A stretch of 64,000 bases of DNA from Blastococcus sp. TF02A-26 (GTDB lineage Bacteria; Actinomycetota; Actinomycetes; Mycobacteriales; Geodermatophilaceae), in NCBI RefSeq assembly GCF_003319125.1, contig NZ_QOHG01000004.1:186001-250000 (forward strand), in the 5' to 3' direction. Within the stretch, counting starts at the first letter, position 1. Every line of letters begins with the position of its first letter. Below, piece after piece: positions 32,045 through 42,843 of the stretch. The translations under genes and the position numbers were made by a program. The notes under the pieces were generated by a model that did not search any database, had not been told where the DNA came from, and saw nothing but the letters and a program-made list of their open reading frames with translations.

Positions 32045-34039
32045 GTGGACACCACCGTGACCGACCCCGTGGTGGGGCTGGTCCTCGAGGGGCGCTACCG
32101 CCTCGAGGAGCGGCTCGCCCGCGGCGGGATGTCCACGGTCTACGCCGCCACCGACCTGCGCCTGGACCGCACGGTCGCGGTCAAGGTCATGGCCGAGCAC
32201 CTGAAGCACGACCCGTCGTTCGTCGACCGGTTCACCCGCGAGGCCCGCGCCGCGGCGATGCTCAGCCACCCGAACGTCGTCAGCGTCAGCGACCAGGGCA
32301 GCGACCAGGGGCTGGTGTTCCTGGTCATGGAGCTCGTCCGCGGCCGCACGCTGCGCGACCTGCTGCAGGCCCGCGGCCGGCTGACCGTCGCCGAGGCCTT
32401 CGCCGTCCTCGAGCCGGTCCTGTCCGGCCTGGCCGCCGCCCACCGCGCCGGCATCGTGCACCGCGACATCAAGCCCGAGAACGTGCTCATCGGGCACGAC
32501 GGCGTGGTGAAGGTCGCCGACTTCGGCCTGGCCCGTGCCGTCGCCGGTACCGGGCAGACCAGCCACACCGGTGGCGTGCTCATCGGCACCGTCGCCTACC
32601 TCTCCCCCGAGCAGCTCGAGCGCGGCAGGGCCGACGCCCGCAGCGACGTCTACGCCGCGGGCATCGTGCTGTTCGAGATGCTCACCGGGCACCCGCCCTT
32701 CGGCGGCGACACCCCGCTGGCGGTGGCCTACCAGCACGTCCACCACGACGTGCCGACGCCGTCGGAGGAGGTCCCCGGTCTCGCGTGGCAGGTGGACGAG
32801 CTGGTCGCCCGCACCACCCGCCGCGACCCCGTCGTCCGCCCGCTGGACGCCGGCGCCTTCCTCGCCGACCTCGAGGACGTCCGCTCCGACGTCGGCATCC
32901 CGCGGGTGCCCGTGCCGACCGGCCGCAGCTCCGCCGGGCCGGACACGATCCGCCCGACCAACCGGCCGCGCACCACCTCGCCGCAGCGGCACCCCAGCGC
33001 CCCGGGCGACGGCACCGAGGTGCTCGGCGCCAGCAGCCGGCGCAGCGGGTCCCGCACCAGCATGCTGCCCGGGATGGGCGCCGGCCCCACCACCGACGTC
33101 GCCGGTGCCCGACCCGCCCCGCCGCGCCCCCGCCCCGGCGTGCCCGACCACATCCGCCGCCGTCGCGCCCGCTTCGCCGTCGCCATCGTCCTGCTGTTGG
33201 CGATCACCGTCGGCGCGGTCGGCTGGTGGTTCGGTTCCGGCCGGTGGACGACGGTGCCCGAGCTCGTGGGCCTGGACCGCGAGGCGGCCATCGGCCAGCT
33301 CCAGGAGGCCGGGCTCGAGGTGGGCAGCGTCGAGGAGGTCTTCGACGAGGTCGTCCCCGTCGACCAGGTCATGTCCGCCGACCCCGAGGGTGGCGACGCG
33401 ATCCGCGGCACCGACGTCGACCTCGTCGTCTCCAAGGGCCCCGAGCGGTTCGCCGTCGACCCGGCCCTGGTGAACCGGCCGATCGACGAGGTCCGCGCGG
33501 CACTGGCCGAGGCGGAGCTGCCGCTCACCTTCACCGAGGTGCTGGACTACGACAACGACGTGCCGGAGGGCAACGTCACCGGCTTCGACCCGCAGCCGGG
33601 CACCCAGCTGGCCCGCGACACCGCGGTCACCGTCTACGTCAGCCGCGGACCTGCACCGGTCGCCGTCCCGGCCCTGATCGGCGTCGCCGCGGCCGATGCA
33701 CGCGCCACCCTCGAGCAGCTGGAGTTCGTGGTCGAGGAGACGACCGGGCAGAGCTCCGAGGTGGAGATCGGCGAGGTCATGGCCGTGGACCCGCCGGCGG
33801 GTCAGGAGGCGCCGTTCGGGTCCACCGTCACCATCCAGGTGTCCGACGGGCTGCCCCAGGTCACCGTCCCCGACGTCGTCGGCGACGACGTGGACGACGC
33901 GACCGAGGAGCTCGAGGCGCTGGGGCTGCGGGTGGAGGTGCAGACCTTCATCGCCGGATCGACGGTCCGCCGGCAGAGCCCCGGCGCCGGCGACGTCGTC
34001 CGGTGGGGCGACACGATCTACCTCCTGGTCATCGCCTGA
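32045..34039 (+). CDS. pknL: PASTA-domain Ser/Thr protein kinase
   Basis: 664 residues. Kinase domain about 13-275: Gly loop LARGGMSTVYAA, VAVKVM lysine, IVHRDIKPEN near 137, VADFGLA, and GTVAYLSPEQL. A Pro/Arg/Ser-rich linker, one membrane helix (VAIVLLLAITVGAVGWWFG, about 379-397) and four PASTA repeats to the C-terminus follow, e.g. TVPELVGLDREAAIGQLQEA and VTVPDVVGDDVDDATEELEA. The outside domain should sense cell-wall fragments. By locus it is PknL. A leaderless -10 supports GTG 32045. Confidence 0.92.
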   Translation: MDTTVTDPVVGLVLEGRYRLEERLARGGMSTVYAATDLRLDRTVAVKVMAEHLKHDPSFVDRFTREARAAAMLSHPNVVSVSDQGSDQGLVFLVMELVRGRTLRDLLQARGRLTVAEAFAVLEPVLSGLAAAHRAGIVHRDIKPENVLIGHDGVVKVADFGLARAVAGTGQTSHTGGVLIGTVAYLSPEQLERGRADARSDVYAAGIVLFEMLTGHPPFGGDTPLAVAYQHVHHDVPTPSEEVPGLAWQVDELVARTTRRDPVVRPLDAGAFLADLEDVRSDVGIPRVPVPTGRSSAGPDTIRPTNRPRTTSPQRHPSAPGDGTEVLGASSRRSGSRTSMLPGMGAGPTTDVAGARPAPPRPRPGVPDHIRRRRARFAVAIVLLLAITVGAVGWWFGSGRWTTVPELVGLDREAAIGQLQEAGLEVGSVEEVFDEVVPVDQVMSADPEGGDAIRGTDVDLVVSKGPERFAVDPALVNRPIDEVRAALAEAELPLTFTEVLDYDNDVPEGNVTGFDPQPGTQLARDTAVTVYVSRGPAPVAVPALIGVAAADARATLEQLEFVVEETTGQSSEVEIGEVMAVDPPAGQEAPFGSTVTIQVSDGLPQVTVPDVVGDDVDDATEELEALGLRVEVQTFIAGSTVRRQSPGAGDVVRWGDTIYLLVIA

Positions 34040-34040
34040 C

Positions 34041-34949
34041 GTGAGTTCCCCCCGCGTCGCGCCGCCGATCGGCGCGCACATCCAGATCAAGGGCGGCCTG
34101 GCCAAGGGCGGGCTGCCCTACACCGACGCCACCGGCGCCCGCGCCGTGCAGGTCTTCGTCGGCAACCCGCGCGGCTGGAAGCTGACCGCGGGCACCCCGG
34201 CGCAGGACGCCGCCTTCACCGCCGGCTGCGCCGAGCGCGGCGTGCCGTCGTTCATCCACACGCCGTTCCTGGTCAACGTCGGCTCCCCGACCGAGGCCAC
34301 CGTCGAGGCGTCGATCGCCAGCATCGCGCACAACCTCGCCCGCGGCGCCGAGCTCGGCTGCGCCGGGGTCGTGGTGCACGCCGGGTCGGCGGTCGGCGAG
34401 GACCGCTACGAGGCGGCGCTGGGGCAGCTGCACGAGCGGCTGCTGCCGGTGCTCGACGCCGCCCCCGCCGACGGTCCCCGCCTGCTGATCGAGCCGACGG
34501 CCGGTGGCGGGAAGTCCCTCGCCGCGACCGTCGAGGACCTGGGCCCGTACCTCGCGGCGCTGGACATGCACCCGCTGGTCGGCGTCTGCTTCGACACCTG
34601 CCACGCGTGGGCGGCCGGGCACGACCTGGCCGCCCCCGGCGGGATGACCGCCACCCTCGACGCCCTCGAGGCCGCCGTCGGCCCGGGCCGGCTGGGCCTG
34701 GTGCACGCCAACGACTCCCTCGACGGCTGCGGCTCCAAGCGGGACCGGCACACCACCATCGGCGAGGGGTCGATCGGGGTGGCCCCGTTCGCGGAGCTGC
34801 TCGCGCACCCGTCGACGTCCGGCGTCCCGGTCGTCGTCGAGACGCCGAGCGAGCTCGACGGCACGCCCTGGGGCGGGCACGCGCGCGACATCGCCCTGCT
34901 CTGCTCGCTGCGCGACGGCACCGGCGCCGCGGACGACGCAGCCGCCTGA
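34041..34949 (+). CDS. nfo: endonuclease IV (AP endonuclease)
   Basis: 302 residues of the AP_endonuc_2 TIM barrel: PPIGAHIQIKGGLAKG, AVQVFVGNPRGWK, VVVHAGSAVG, LIEPTAGGGKSL, VGVCFDTCHAWAAGHD and LVHANDSLDGCGSKRDRH carry the three-zinc ligands. Incises DNA at abasic sites in base-excision repair. GTG 34041 is one base after the pknL stop, so the two genes are very likely cotranscribed. Confidence 0.92.
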   Translation: MSSPRVAPPIGAHIQIKGGLAKGGLPYTDATGARAVQVFVGNPRGWKLTAGTPAQDAAFTAGCAERGVPSFIHTPFLVNVGSPTEATVEASIASIAHNLARGAELGCAGVVVHAGSAVGEDRYEAALGQLHERLLPVLDAAPADGPRLLIEPTAGGGKSLAATVEDLGPYLAALDMHPLVGVCFDTCHAWAAGHDLAAPGGMTATLDALEAAVGPGRLGLVHANDSLDGCGSKRDRHTTIGEGSIGVAPFAELLAHPSTSGVPVVVETPSELDGTPWGGHARDIALLCSLRDGTGAADDAAA

Positions 34950-34983
34950 CGAGGAACACCGGCTGTGGCCCTTGGCACACAGG

Positions 34984-35002
34984 CAAGGCTGAGCTAACTT
35001 AG
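34984..35002. promoter_or_regulatory. candidate IdeR/DtxR iron box upstream of bfd
   Basis: CAAGGCTGAGCTAACTTAG matches 12 of 19 positions of the iron-box consensus TTAGGTTAGGCTAACCTAA, with the right half AGCTAACTTA best preserved. It lies 36 bases before the bfd start. Confidence 0.5.
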
Positions 35003-35037
35003 GGCTGCCTTCCCGTCCTGCACCCAGGAGCGCGCCC

Positions 35038-35235
35038 GTGTACGTCTGCATCTGCTACGCCGTCACCGAGACCGAGCTGACGGGCGTCCTCGCGGCGGGT
35101 GCGCGCAGCGAGGAGGAGGTCGGCGACGCCTGCGGTGCCGGCACCGGGTGCGGCAGCTGCCTCGACCGGATCTGCGACCGCCTCCGCGCCGTCGACCCGC
35201 TGCACGGCCTCGGCGTCGCTGCGCCGGCCGCCTGA
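35038..35235 (+). CDS. bfd: bacterioferritin-associated ferredoxin-like [2Fe-2S] protein
   Basis: 65 residues. Ligands Cys4-x-Cys6 (VCICYAV) and Cys38-xx-Cys41 (GCGSC) match Bfd, whose [2Fe-2S] cluster passes electrons to bacterioferritin to release stored iron; an extra Cys32 is present. CAGGAG lies 7 bases before GTG 35038. The bacterioferritin gene follows 108 bases downstream, and both have IdeR-like sites upstream. Confidence 0.88.
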   Translation: MYVCICYAVTETELTGVLAAGARSEEEVGDACGAGTGCGSCLDRICDRLRAVDPLHGLGVAAPAA

Positions 35236-35248
35236 TCCGGGCAAAACC

Positions 35249-35267
35249 GCAGGTGAGCCTGCCCTTG
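35249..35267. promoter_or_regulatory. candidate IdeR/DtxR iron box upstream of bfr
   Basis: GCAGGTGAGCCTGCCCTTG keeps AGGT-AGCCT--CCT of the 19-base iron-box consensus (about 12 matches) and is itself an imperfect palindrome, 76 bases before the bfr start. Confidence 0.5.
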
Positions 35268-35343
35268 CCAAGGGTGACCTGAAGAGGTGGCACCCCCGCG
35301 GCTCCGGCTAGCCTCGACGCAGCCGGACCCCAGGAGGACCCCC

Positions 35344-35832
35344 ATGCAAGGCGACGCCCGAGTCATCCAGATGCTCAACGAGCAGCTCACCAGCGAGCTG
35401 ACCGCGATCAACCAGTACTTCCTGCACGCGAAGATGCAGGAGAACTGGGGCTACAACAAGCTCGCCGCGTACACCCGCAAGGAGTCCATCGAGGAGATGG
35501 TCCACGCGGAGCGCATCACCGAGCGCATCCTCTTCCTCGAGGGCCTGCCGAACTACCAGAAGCTGCTGGCGCTGCGCATCGGCCAGACCGTCCGCGAGCA
35601 GTTCGAGGCCGACATGGCCATCGAGCTCGAGGTCGTCGAGCGCCTGCGCCCGGCCGCGGCCTACTGCGACGAGGTCGGTGACCGGGTCACCAAGAACCTC
35701 TTCGAGGAGATCCTCGCCAACGAGGAGGAGCACATCGACTACCTCGAGACCCAGCTCCACCTGATGGACACCATCGGCGAGCAGCTCTACCTGGCCGGCC
35801 AGATCGACCACCCCACCACCGGCTCGAACTGA
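35344..35832 (+). CDS. bfr: bacterioferritin
   Basis: 162 residues, the standard length. Ferroxidase ligands Glu18, Glu51, His54, Glu94, Glu127 and His130 are all in place (LTSELTAINQYF, EEMVHAERITERI, NEEEHIDYLE), and Met52 is the heme-binding Met. Forms a 24-subunit iron-storage shell. AGGAGG precedes ATG 35344. Followed by a strong terminator. IdeR-like sequence upstream suggests iron control. Confidence 0.95.
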   Translation: MQGDARVIQMLNEQLTSELTAINQYFLHAKMQENWGYNKLAAYTRKESIEEMVHAERITERILFLEGLPNYQKLLALRIGQTVREQFEADMAIELEVVERLRPAAAYCDEVGDRVTKNLFEEILANEEEHIDYLETQLHLMDTIGEQLYLAGQIDHPTTGSN

Positions 35833-35838
35833 CCGACC

Positions 35839-35882
35839 GCCGACGGGCCCGCACCTCTCCCCCGGGGTGCGGGCCCGTCGGC
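35839..35882 (+). terminator. 17-bp perfect hairpin terminator after bfr
   Basis: GCCGACGGGCCCGCACC (35839-35855) and GGTGCGGGCCCGTCGGC (35866-35882) are perfect inverted arms with a 10-base loop, starting 6 bases after the bfr stop. One of the strongest hairpins in the window; no U tract. Confidence 0.85.
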
Positions 35883-35902
35883 GTCTGCGAGGAGGCAGGT
35901 CC

Positions 35903-36364
35903 GTGACCGACGTCCGGTTGGGTGCGCCCGGCGTGGCAGCGGCCGGTGAGCTGCTCACCCTGCAGCGCGCCGCGTACGTGACCGAGGCGCAGCTGTACGA
36001 CGACGTCCGGCTGCCCGCGCTCGTCCAGGCCCTCGACGAGCTCGCCGCCGAGCTGGCCACGGCCCGCTGCACCGGCGCGTGGCTGGACGGCCGCCTGGTC
36101 GGCGCGGTCCGCACCCGCGAGGACGACGGCGTCCTGCACGTCGGCCGCCTCGTCGTCGCCCCGGACCTGCAGGGCCGGGGCATCGGCAGCCGGCTGCTCC
36201 GGGCCGCGGAGGAGGGCACCGAGGCGGGGACGGCGGCGCTGTTCACCGGCCACCTGAGCACGGCCAACATCCGGCTCTACGAGCGCAACGGGTACCGCGA
36301 GCACCGCCGCGAGCAGGTCCACCCCGGGCTCGCGCTGGTGCACCTCACCAAGCCCCTGCGCTGA
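35903..36364 (+). CDS. GNAT-family N-acetyltransferase
   Basis: 153 residues. LHVGRLVVAPDLQGRGIGSRLLRAAEEG holds the acetyl-CoA loop (QGRGIG) and FTGHLSTANIRLYERNGYRE the C-terminal motif B. Acceptor unknown. GGAGG lies 8 bases before GTG 35903, just past the bfr terminator. Convergent with the broken endonuclease-family gene. Confidence 0.86.
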   Translation: MTDVRLGAPGVAAAGELLTLQRAAYVTEAQLYDDVRLPALVQALDELAAELATARCTGAWLDGRLVGAVRTREDDGVLHVGRLVVAPDLQGRGIGSRLLRAAEEGTEAGTAALFTGHLSTANIRLYERNGYREHRREQVHPGLALVHLTKPLR

Positions 36365-36370
36365 GGCCGC

Positions 36371-37068
36371 TCAGGGCTGGACGAGGTCTGGCAGCACGCC
36401 GAAGTGGTCGCTCGGCCGGACGCCGTCCAGGGTCGGCTCGTCGGTGCCGGTGAGCGGGTTGCGGGGGTCGACGGTAGCCCCGCCATCGGCGCCGTGGACG
36501 GACTCCCCGCAGTTGCGGTAGGCCGTGCTCCGCCCGGCGGGGGACTGCAGCCCGGTGAGGAACCGGTGGCTCGCCGATGCCGGCTCGGCGTTCAGGTCAC
36601 CGCCGAGGACGACGTGCGCCGGCTCGTCGCCGACGAGGGCGTCGATGCCTGCAGCCACGGCGACCGCGTGCAGTTCCTGCTCCGGCTCCGCTGCCCGCGA
36701 CCAGGACGGCCCATGGCTCACGACCACCAGCCGGCCGAACGCCGGGGGCGCCTCGAGCTCGGCGACCACCGCACCGCACGCCCAGTCCGCGGTCCGCGGC
36801 GTCAGGTGCAGGTCCACCTCGTGCACCGCCCGGATCGGCCAGCGGCTGGCCACGCTGGCGCCCGGGTGGGCACCGTCGCCGACCAGACCGGCCGCCTGGT
36901 GGACGACGTGGTGGTCGGGCAGGACCTCGGCCGCGGAGTCCACGCCCTCCCCACGACCGCCTCCTGGAGGAGGACCACGTCGGGGTCGAGCGCGGTCAGA
37001 GCCCGACGCAGCACCCGCGCACGCCTCGACCGCTCCGCGTGCCGGGCGAAGAGGTGGAGGGTGAGCAC
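36371..37068 (-). pseudogene. endonuclease/exonuclease/phosphatase family gene with a frameshift
   Basis: One frame gives VLTLHLFARHAERSRRARVL then LDPDVVLLQEAVVG, the start of the family with the catalytic Glu. The homology then jumps frame to VDSAAEVLPDHHVVHQAAGL, RLVVVSHGPSW, HVVLGGDLNAEPAS (catalytic DxN) and VRPSDHFGVLPDL (SDH) up to the stop at 36371. The shift falls at the CCCC run 36949-36952; one extra base there would rejoin GEGVDSAA. All catalytic motifs survive, so this is either a recent mutation or a sequencing error. Confidence 0.75.
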
Positions 37069-37177
37069 CCCCGGGTCTGCCGCTGCCACGGCCGCCAGGC
37101 TGCCGCGGCCGCCGTCCGCCCGCCGCTCGGACTCAGCGGGCGAGCCGTCGCGCTGAGCCGGCAGGCGGGCGCGTGAA

Positions 37178-37232
37178 CGTTGTCCCAGTACCGGCCATCC
37201 GCTGACACGTCCTGGCCGGTGGCGGGACAACG
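37178..37232. repeat. imperfect palindromic element after the threonine aldolase gene
   Basis: CGTTGTCCC (37178-37186) and GGGACAACG (37224-37232) frame an inner pair CCGGCCA/TGGCCGG, giving a two-part stem of 16 pairs around a 15-base loop. It could terminate the aroG-ltaE transcript. A 12-base direct repeat TCAGCGGGCGAG lies on either side at 37133-37144 and 37241-37252, so a small inserted element is also possible. No gene is seen in 37069-37240. Confidence 0.6.
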
Positions 37233-37240
37233 CCTCCACG

Positions 37241-38268
37241 TCAGCGGGCGAGGATCCCGCCGAGCACCTTCGCGGCGCGCTGGATCCCGGCGCGGTCGAC
37301 GTACAGGTGGGTGACCAGGCGCACCCGGCGGGGCCCGACCTGGGACACGAGCACGCCCTCGGCCTTGGCCGCCTCGGCGACCAGCGGTGCGGGGACGTCG
37401 TCGAGCACGACCATGTTCGTCTCGACCGTCGCCGGGTCGACCCCGAGCAGCTCTGCCAGCAGCCGCGCGTGCTCGTGGTCCTCGGCCATCCGCGGCAGGT
37501 GCGCGTCCAGCGCATAGGTGCACGCCGCGGCGAGGACGCCGACCTGGCGCATCCCGCCGCCGAGGCGCTTGCGCCACAGCCGCGCGGTGGCGATCCGCTC
37601 GGCCGAGGCGACCAGCACCGAGCCGACGGGCGTCCCCAGCCCCTTGGAGAAGCAGACCGAGGCGGTGTCGGCCAGCCGCCCGTAGGTCGACAGCTCGACG
37701 CCGGAGGCGACGGAGGCGTTCCAGATGCGGGCGCCGTCGAGGTGGACGGCGACGCCGGCCTCCCGGGACCACTCCCACAGCCGGCGCAGCTCGTCCAGCG
37801 GCTGGACCCGGCCGAAGCCGCGGTTGTGCGTGTTCTCCACGGCGATCGCGGCGGTGGCGGTCAGGTGCCAGTCGTCGCGCGGCCGGACCTGGGCGATCAG
37901 CGCGCCGGCGTCGAGCAGACCCCGGTCGGAGACGACGGTGCGGGTGGAGATGCCGAACACCGCGGCCGCGGCACCCATCTCGTAGGTGACCACGTGCGCG
38001 TCGGCGTCGCAGAGCACCTCCTGACCCGGCTCGCAGACCAGGCGCATGCCGATCTGGTTGCCCATCGTCCCCGAGGGCACGAACAACGCCGCCTCGTGGC
38101 CGAACAGCGCCGCCACCCGCTCCTCGAGCGCGGTGACCGCCGGGTCCTCCCCGTAGACGTCGTCGCCGACCTCCGCCTCGGCCATCGCCCGGCGCATGCC
38201 GGGCGTCGGCCGGGTGACGGTGTCCGAACGCAGGTCGACGAGATCGGCAGGGCGGGCCGGGTGGACCA

Positions 38269-38269
<1 letters not shown>
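37241..38269 (-). CDS. low-specificity L-threonine aldolase (beta-eliminating lyase family)
   Basis: 342 residues. [52 protein letters not shown] and [13 protein letters not shown] are threonine-aldolase blocks; the PLP lysine is in [14 protein letters not shown] near residue 205. Cleaves threonine to glycine and acetaldehyde, linking to the glycine made by glyA. GTG 38269 shares one base with the aroG stop (TAGTG), so the two are coupled. Confidence 0.9.
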
Positions 38270-39705
<1,436 letters not shown>

Positions 39706-39781
39706 TCACATCCGGTCCCCAACTGCCGAGGACCACCTCGGGCGGCTCCCGCCCGGACGAACGGCACGGAGGACAGAGGAC

Positions 39782-41905
39782 ATGCGCACGACCGCGCTCC
39801 TGGACCGGAGCATCCGCGCCAAGGTGGTCGCCCTCGCCATCGGCAGCGTGCTGGTGACGGGGACGGCCATGGCCGGGGTCAGCGCCTGGCAGAGCAGCCG
39901 TTTCGCGGCCACGGCCGAGGACGACGTCGCGGACCTGGTCGACGAGGACATCTCGCGCACGGCCGACGGCGTGTACGACGTCGTCGCGACCCAGGGCGCC
40001 TCGACCCAGGCCATGGTCGACACCAGCCTCGCCGTCGCCCTGTCGGTCCTCCAGCAGAGCGGCGGGTTCGGCCTGGGCACCGGATCGGTCCGCTGGGAGG
40101 CCAAGGACCAGCTGACGAACGAGGTCACGCCGCTGGACCTGCCGCGGGCGATGGTCGGCGGCCAGTGGCTGGGCCAGAACGCCGACCCGGCCGTGCCCAC
40201 CCCGCTGGTCGACCAGGTGCGCGACCTCGTCGGCGGCACCGCGACGGTGTTCCAGCGGATGCCGTCGGGCGACATGCTGCGCGTCGCCACCAACGTGCTC
40301 GGCACGACGGGCAACCGCGCCATCGGCACCTACATCCCGGCCACCAAGCCCGACGGGTCGCCGAACCCGGTCGTCGCCGCCGTCTCCGCCGGGCAGACCT
40401 TCCGCGGGAACGCCTTCGTCGTCGGCTCCTGGTACGTCAGCGCGTACACGCCGCTGCTGGACCGCGCCGGCCAGGTCGTCGGCATGCTCTACGTCGGCGT
40501 CCAGCAGCAGAACATCCCCGCCCTGCGGGAGAGCATCGAGCAGACCGCGGTCGGCGAGCACGGCCACGTCGAGGTCCTGGGCGGCACCGGTGACCGGGCC
40601 GGCGTGGTCCAGATCAGCCCCGGTGGTACCCGCGACGGCGAGGCGGAGCTCGAGCGCACCGACGCAGCCGGCGCCCCCTACGTGCAGCGCGTCGTCGAGG
40701 CCGCGGTGGGCCTGCAGCCCGGCGAGCAGGCGACCGTCCGCTACGACGACCCCGACGCCGGCCCCACCACGGCCAAGGTCTCCTACTACGCGCCGTGGGA
40801 CTGGGTGATCGTCACGATCGCGCGCGACGCGGACTTCGCCGCCCCGACCGAGCACCTGGCCGACGGCCGGTCCGCGATGCTGACCGCACTGCTCGTCGCC
40901 GTCGTCCTGGTCGCCCTCCTCGGCGCCGTCGTCGCCGCCCGGCTGGGCTCGCGGCTCACCCGCCCGCTGCAGCAGCTCAGCGAGCGCATGGCCGAGATCG
41001 CCGACGGCGACGCCGACCTGACCCAGCGGGTCCCGGTCGTGCGCGACGACGAGGTCGGCCGGCTCTCCGCGGCGTTCAACCGGTTCGTGGAGAAGGTCGC
41101 CGGGACCGTGCGGGACATCGGCGGGTGCGCGCAGCGGATCGCGTCCTCGGCCTCCGGCGTGGCCGCCGTCGCCGACGGTCTGGCGACGCGGGCCGTGCAG
41201 AGCCGCGACCAGGCCGGCCAGGCGCACGCCGCGGCCGGCGAGATCAGCGCGAGCGTGACCGCCGCCGCGGCCGCGGCCGAGCAGATGGGCGCCTCCATCG
41301 CCGAGATCTCCCGCAGCGCCGCCGACGCCGCCGGGGTGGGGCGGCAGGCCGCCGTCCTCGCGCAGGAGACCGAGGTCTCGATCTCCGCCCTGGGCACCAG
41401 CTCGGCCGAGATCGGCGACGTCGTCCGGGTCATCGCCGCGGTGGCCGAGCAGACGAACCTGCTGGCGCTCAACGCCACCATCGAGGCCGCCCGCGCCGGC
41501 GACGCCGGCAAGGGCTTCGCGGTGGTCGCCCACGAGGTCAAGGAACTGGCCCAGGAGGCGTCCCGGGCCAGCGAGGACATCGCCCGCCGGGTGCAGGCCA
41601 TCCAGGGCGACACCGCCGGCGCCGTCGAGTCGATCGCCCGGATCGCCGGGGTCGTGCACACCATCAACGACCACCAGACGACCATCGCCAGCGCCGTGGA
41701 GGAGCAGACGGCGACCACCCGCGAGCTCAGCCGCAGCGTGGCCGTCGCCGCCGAGGGCACCGGCACCGTCGCCAGCACGCTCACCACCGTCAGCGCCGAC
41801 GCCGTGGACAGTGCGGCCGACGTCGACCGGGCGCGCGCCGCAGCGGTGGAGCTCGACGGGCTCTCCCGGGAGCTCACCCGGCTGCTCGGGGTCTTCACGG
41901 TCTGA
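39782..41905 (+). CDS. methyl-accepting chemotaxis protein with Cache-type sensor
   Basis: 707 residues. First membrane helix about 15-34 ([19 protein letters not shown]), an outside sensor about 35-362 of Cache type ([36 protein letters not shown]), second helix about 366-388, HAMP about 389-440 ([19 protein letters not shown]), and a signalling domain with the hairpin tip [29 protein letters not shown] split near residue 555. Signals to CheA/CheW, not encoded here. Repeats of A/Q/E-type methylation sites are plausible. AGAGGAC precedes ATG 39782. Confidence 0.93.
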   Translation: MRTTALLDRSIRAKVVALAIGSVLVTGTAMAGVSAWQSSRFAATAEDDVADLVDEDISRTADGVYDVVATQGASTQAMVDTSLAVALSVLQQSGGFGLGTGSVRWEAKDQLTNEVTPLDLPRAMVGGQWLGQNADPAVPTPLVDQVRDLVGGTATVFQRMPSGDMLRVATNVLGTTGNRAIGTYIPATKPDGSPNPVVAAVSAGQTFRGNAFVVGSWYVSAYTPLLDRAGQVVGMLYVGVQQQNIPALRESIEQTAVGEHGHVEVLGGTGDRAGVVQISPGGTRDGEAELERTDAAGAPYVQRVVEAAVGLQPGEQATVRYDDPDAGPTTAKVSYYAPWDWVIVTIARDADFAAPTEHLADGRSAMLTALLVAVVLVALLGAVVAARLGSRLTRPLQQLSERMAEIADGDADLTQRVPVVRDDEVGRLSAAFNRFVEKVAGTVRDIGGCAQRIASSASGVAAVADGLATRAVQSRDQAGQAHAAAGEISASVTAAAAAAEQMGASIAEISRSAADAAGVGRQAAVLAQETEVSISALGTSSAEIGDVVRVIAAVAEQTNLLALNATIEAARAGDAGKGFAVVAHEVKELAQEASRASEDIARRVQAIQGDTAGAVESIARIAGVVHTINDHQTTIASAVEEQTATTRELSRSVAVAAEGTGTVASTLTTVSADAVDSAADVDRARAAAVELDGLSRELTRLLGVFTV

Positions 41906-41913
41906 GTGGCGGT

Positions 41914-41929
41914 CCGGGAAGCATCCCGG
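41914..41929 (+). terminator. short hairpin after the chemoreceptor gene
   Basis: CCGGGA-AGCA-TCCCGG, a 6-pair stem starting 8 bases after the stop and 24 bases before the next start. Weak; may be chance. Confidence 0.35.
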
Positions 41930-41952
41930 CGGGTCGCGGGTTGCTGGCCCGC

Positions 41953-42843
41953 ATGACTCCCGCAAACGGCCCCATCGCGGTCACCGGCGCCACCGGCGGC
42001 CTCGGCCGGAGGGTCGCCGAACGGCTGTCGGCCGCCGGCGTCGACCTCCGGCTGGTGGTGCGCGACGCCGGCCGGTCGCGGTTCCTGCCCGGCTCCGAGG
42101 TCGTGGAGAACCCGGGCGGCTACGCCGACGGCGACGGGTTCGCCGCGGCCCTCGACGGGGTGCACACCCTGTACCTGGTCTCGGCCGCCGAGGCCGTGGA
42201 CCGGGTGGAGCAGCACCGCACCGCCGTCGCCGCGGCGGCCCGCGCCGGGGTGCGGCGGGTGGTCTACACGTCGTTCCTGGGCGCCGCGCCGGACTCGGTG
42301 TTCACCCTCGGCCGGCACCACGCCGCCACCGAGGAGGCCCTCGCCGCCTCGGGCATGGCGTGGACGGCGCTGCGGCACTCGCTGTACGCCGACTTCGTCC
42401 CCGCCCTGGCGGTGCGGTCCGACGGCGGGGCGGTCATCGCCGGCCCGGCGGGCGACGGACGGGCCAGCTTCGTGTCCCGCGACGACTGCGCCGACGTCGC
42501 CGCCGCGGTGCTGCTCGACGACTCCGGCGCGCTGGACGGGCGCGCGGTCGGCGTCACCGGCCCGGCGGCGGTGTCCCTGGCGGAGGCGGCCGCCGTGCTC
42601 ACCGAGGTGAGCGGGATCCCGGTCGCCTACCGCGAGGAGACCGTCGAGGAGGCGTGGGCGAGCCGCCGGCCCTCCGGGCACCCGGACTGGGAGATCGAGG
42701 GCTGGATCAGCAGCTACACGTCGATCGCGGCCGGCGAGATGGCCGCGGTGACCGACGCCGTCCCCTCCCTCACCGGCCACCCGGCGCGGTCGCTGGCCGA
42801 CCAGCTCCGCGCCCACCCCGGCGACTTCGCTCACCTGCGCTAG
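41953..42843 (+). CDS. NmrA/QOR2-like NAD(P)H-binding protein
   Basis: 296 residues. The atypical-SDR cofactor motif is IAVTGATGGLGRRVAERL; RRVVYTSFLGAAPDSVFTLGRHHAATEEAL and WTALRHSLYADFVPAL resemble the quinone oxidoreductase 2 (YtfG) and NmrA group. Probably a small-molecule reductase. ATG 41953. Its TAG stop lies in CTAG shared with the convergent exoribonuclease gene. Confidence 0.86.
   Translation: MTPANGPIAVTGATGGLGRRVAERLSAAGVDLRLVVRDAGRSRFLPGSEVVENPGGYADGDGFAAALDGVHTLYLVSAAEAVDRVEQHRTAVAAAARAGVRRVVYTSFLGAAPDSVFTLGRHHAATEEALAASGMAWTALRHSLYADFVPALAVRSDGGAVIAGPAGDGRASFVSRDDCADVAAAVLLDDSGALDGRAVGVTGPAAVSLAEAAAVLTEVSGIPVAYREETVEEAWASRRPSGHPDWEIEGWISSYTSIAAGEMAAVTDAVPSLTGHPARSLADQLRAHPGDFAHLR

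Noticed and set aside
34999-35017. Second iron-box reading TTAGGGCTGCC...
   Set aside because: Fewer consensus matches than the overlapping site at 34984-35002 and no symmetry.
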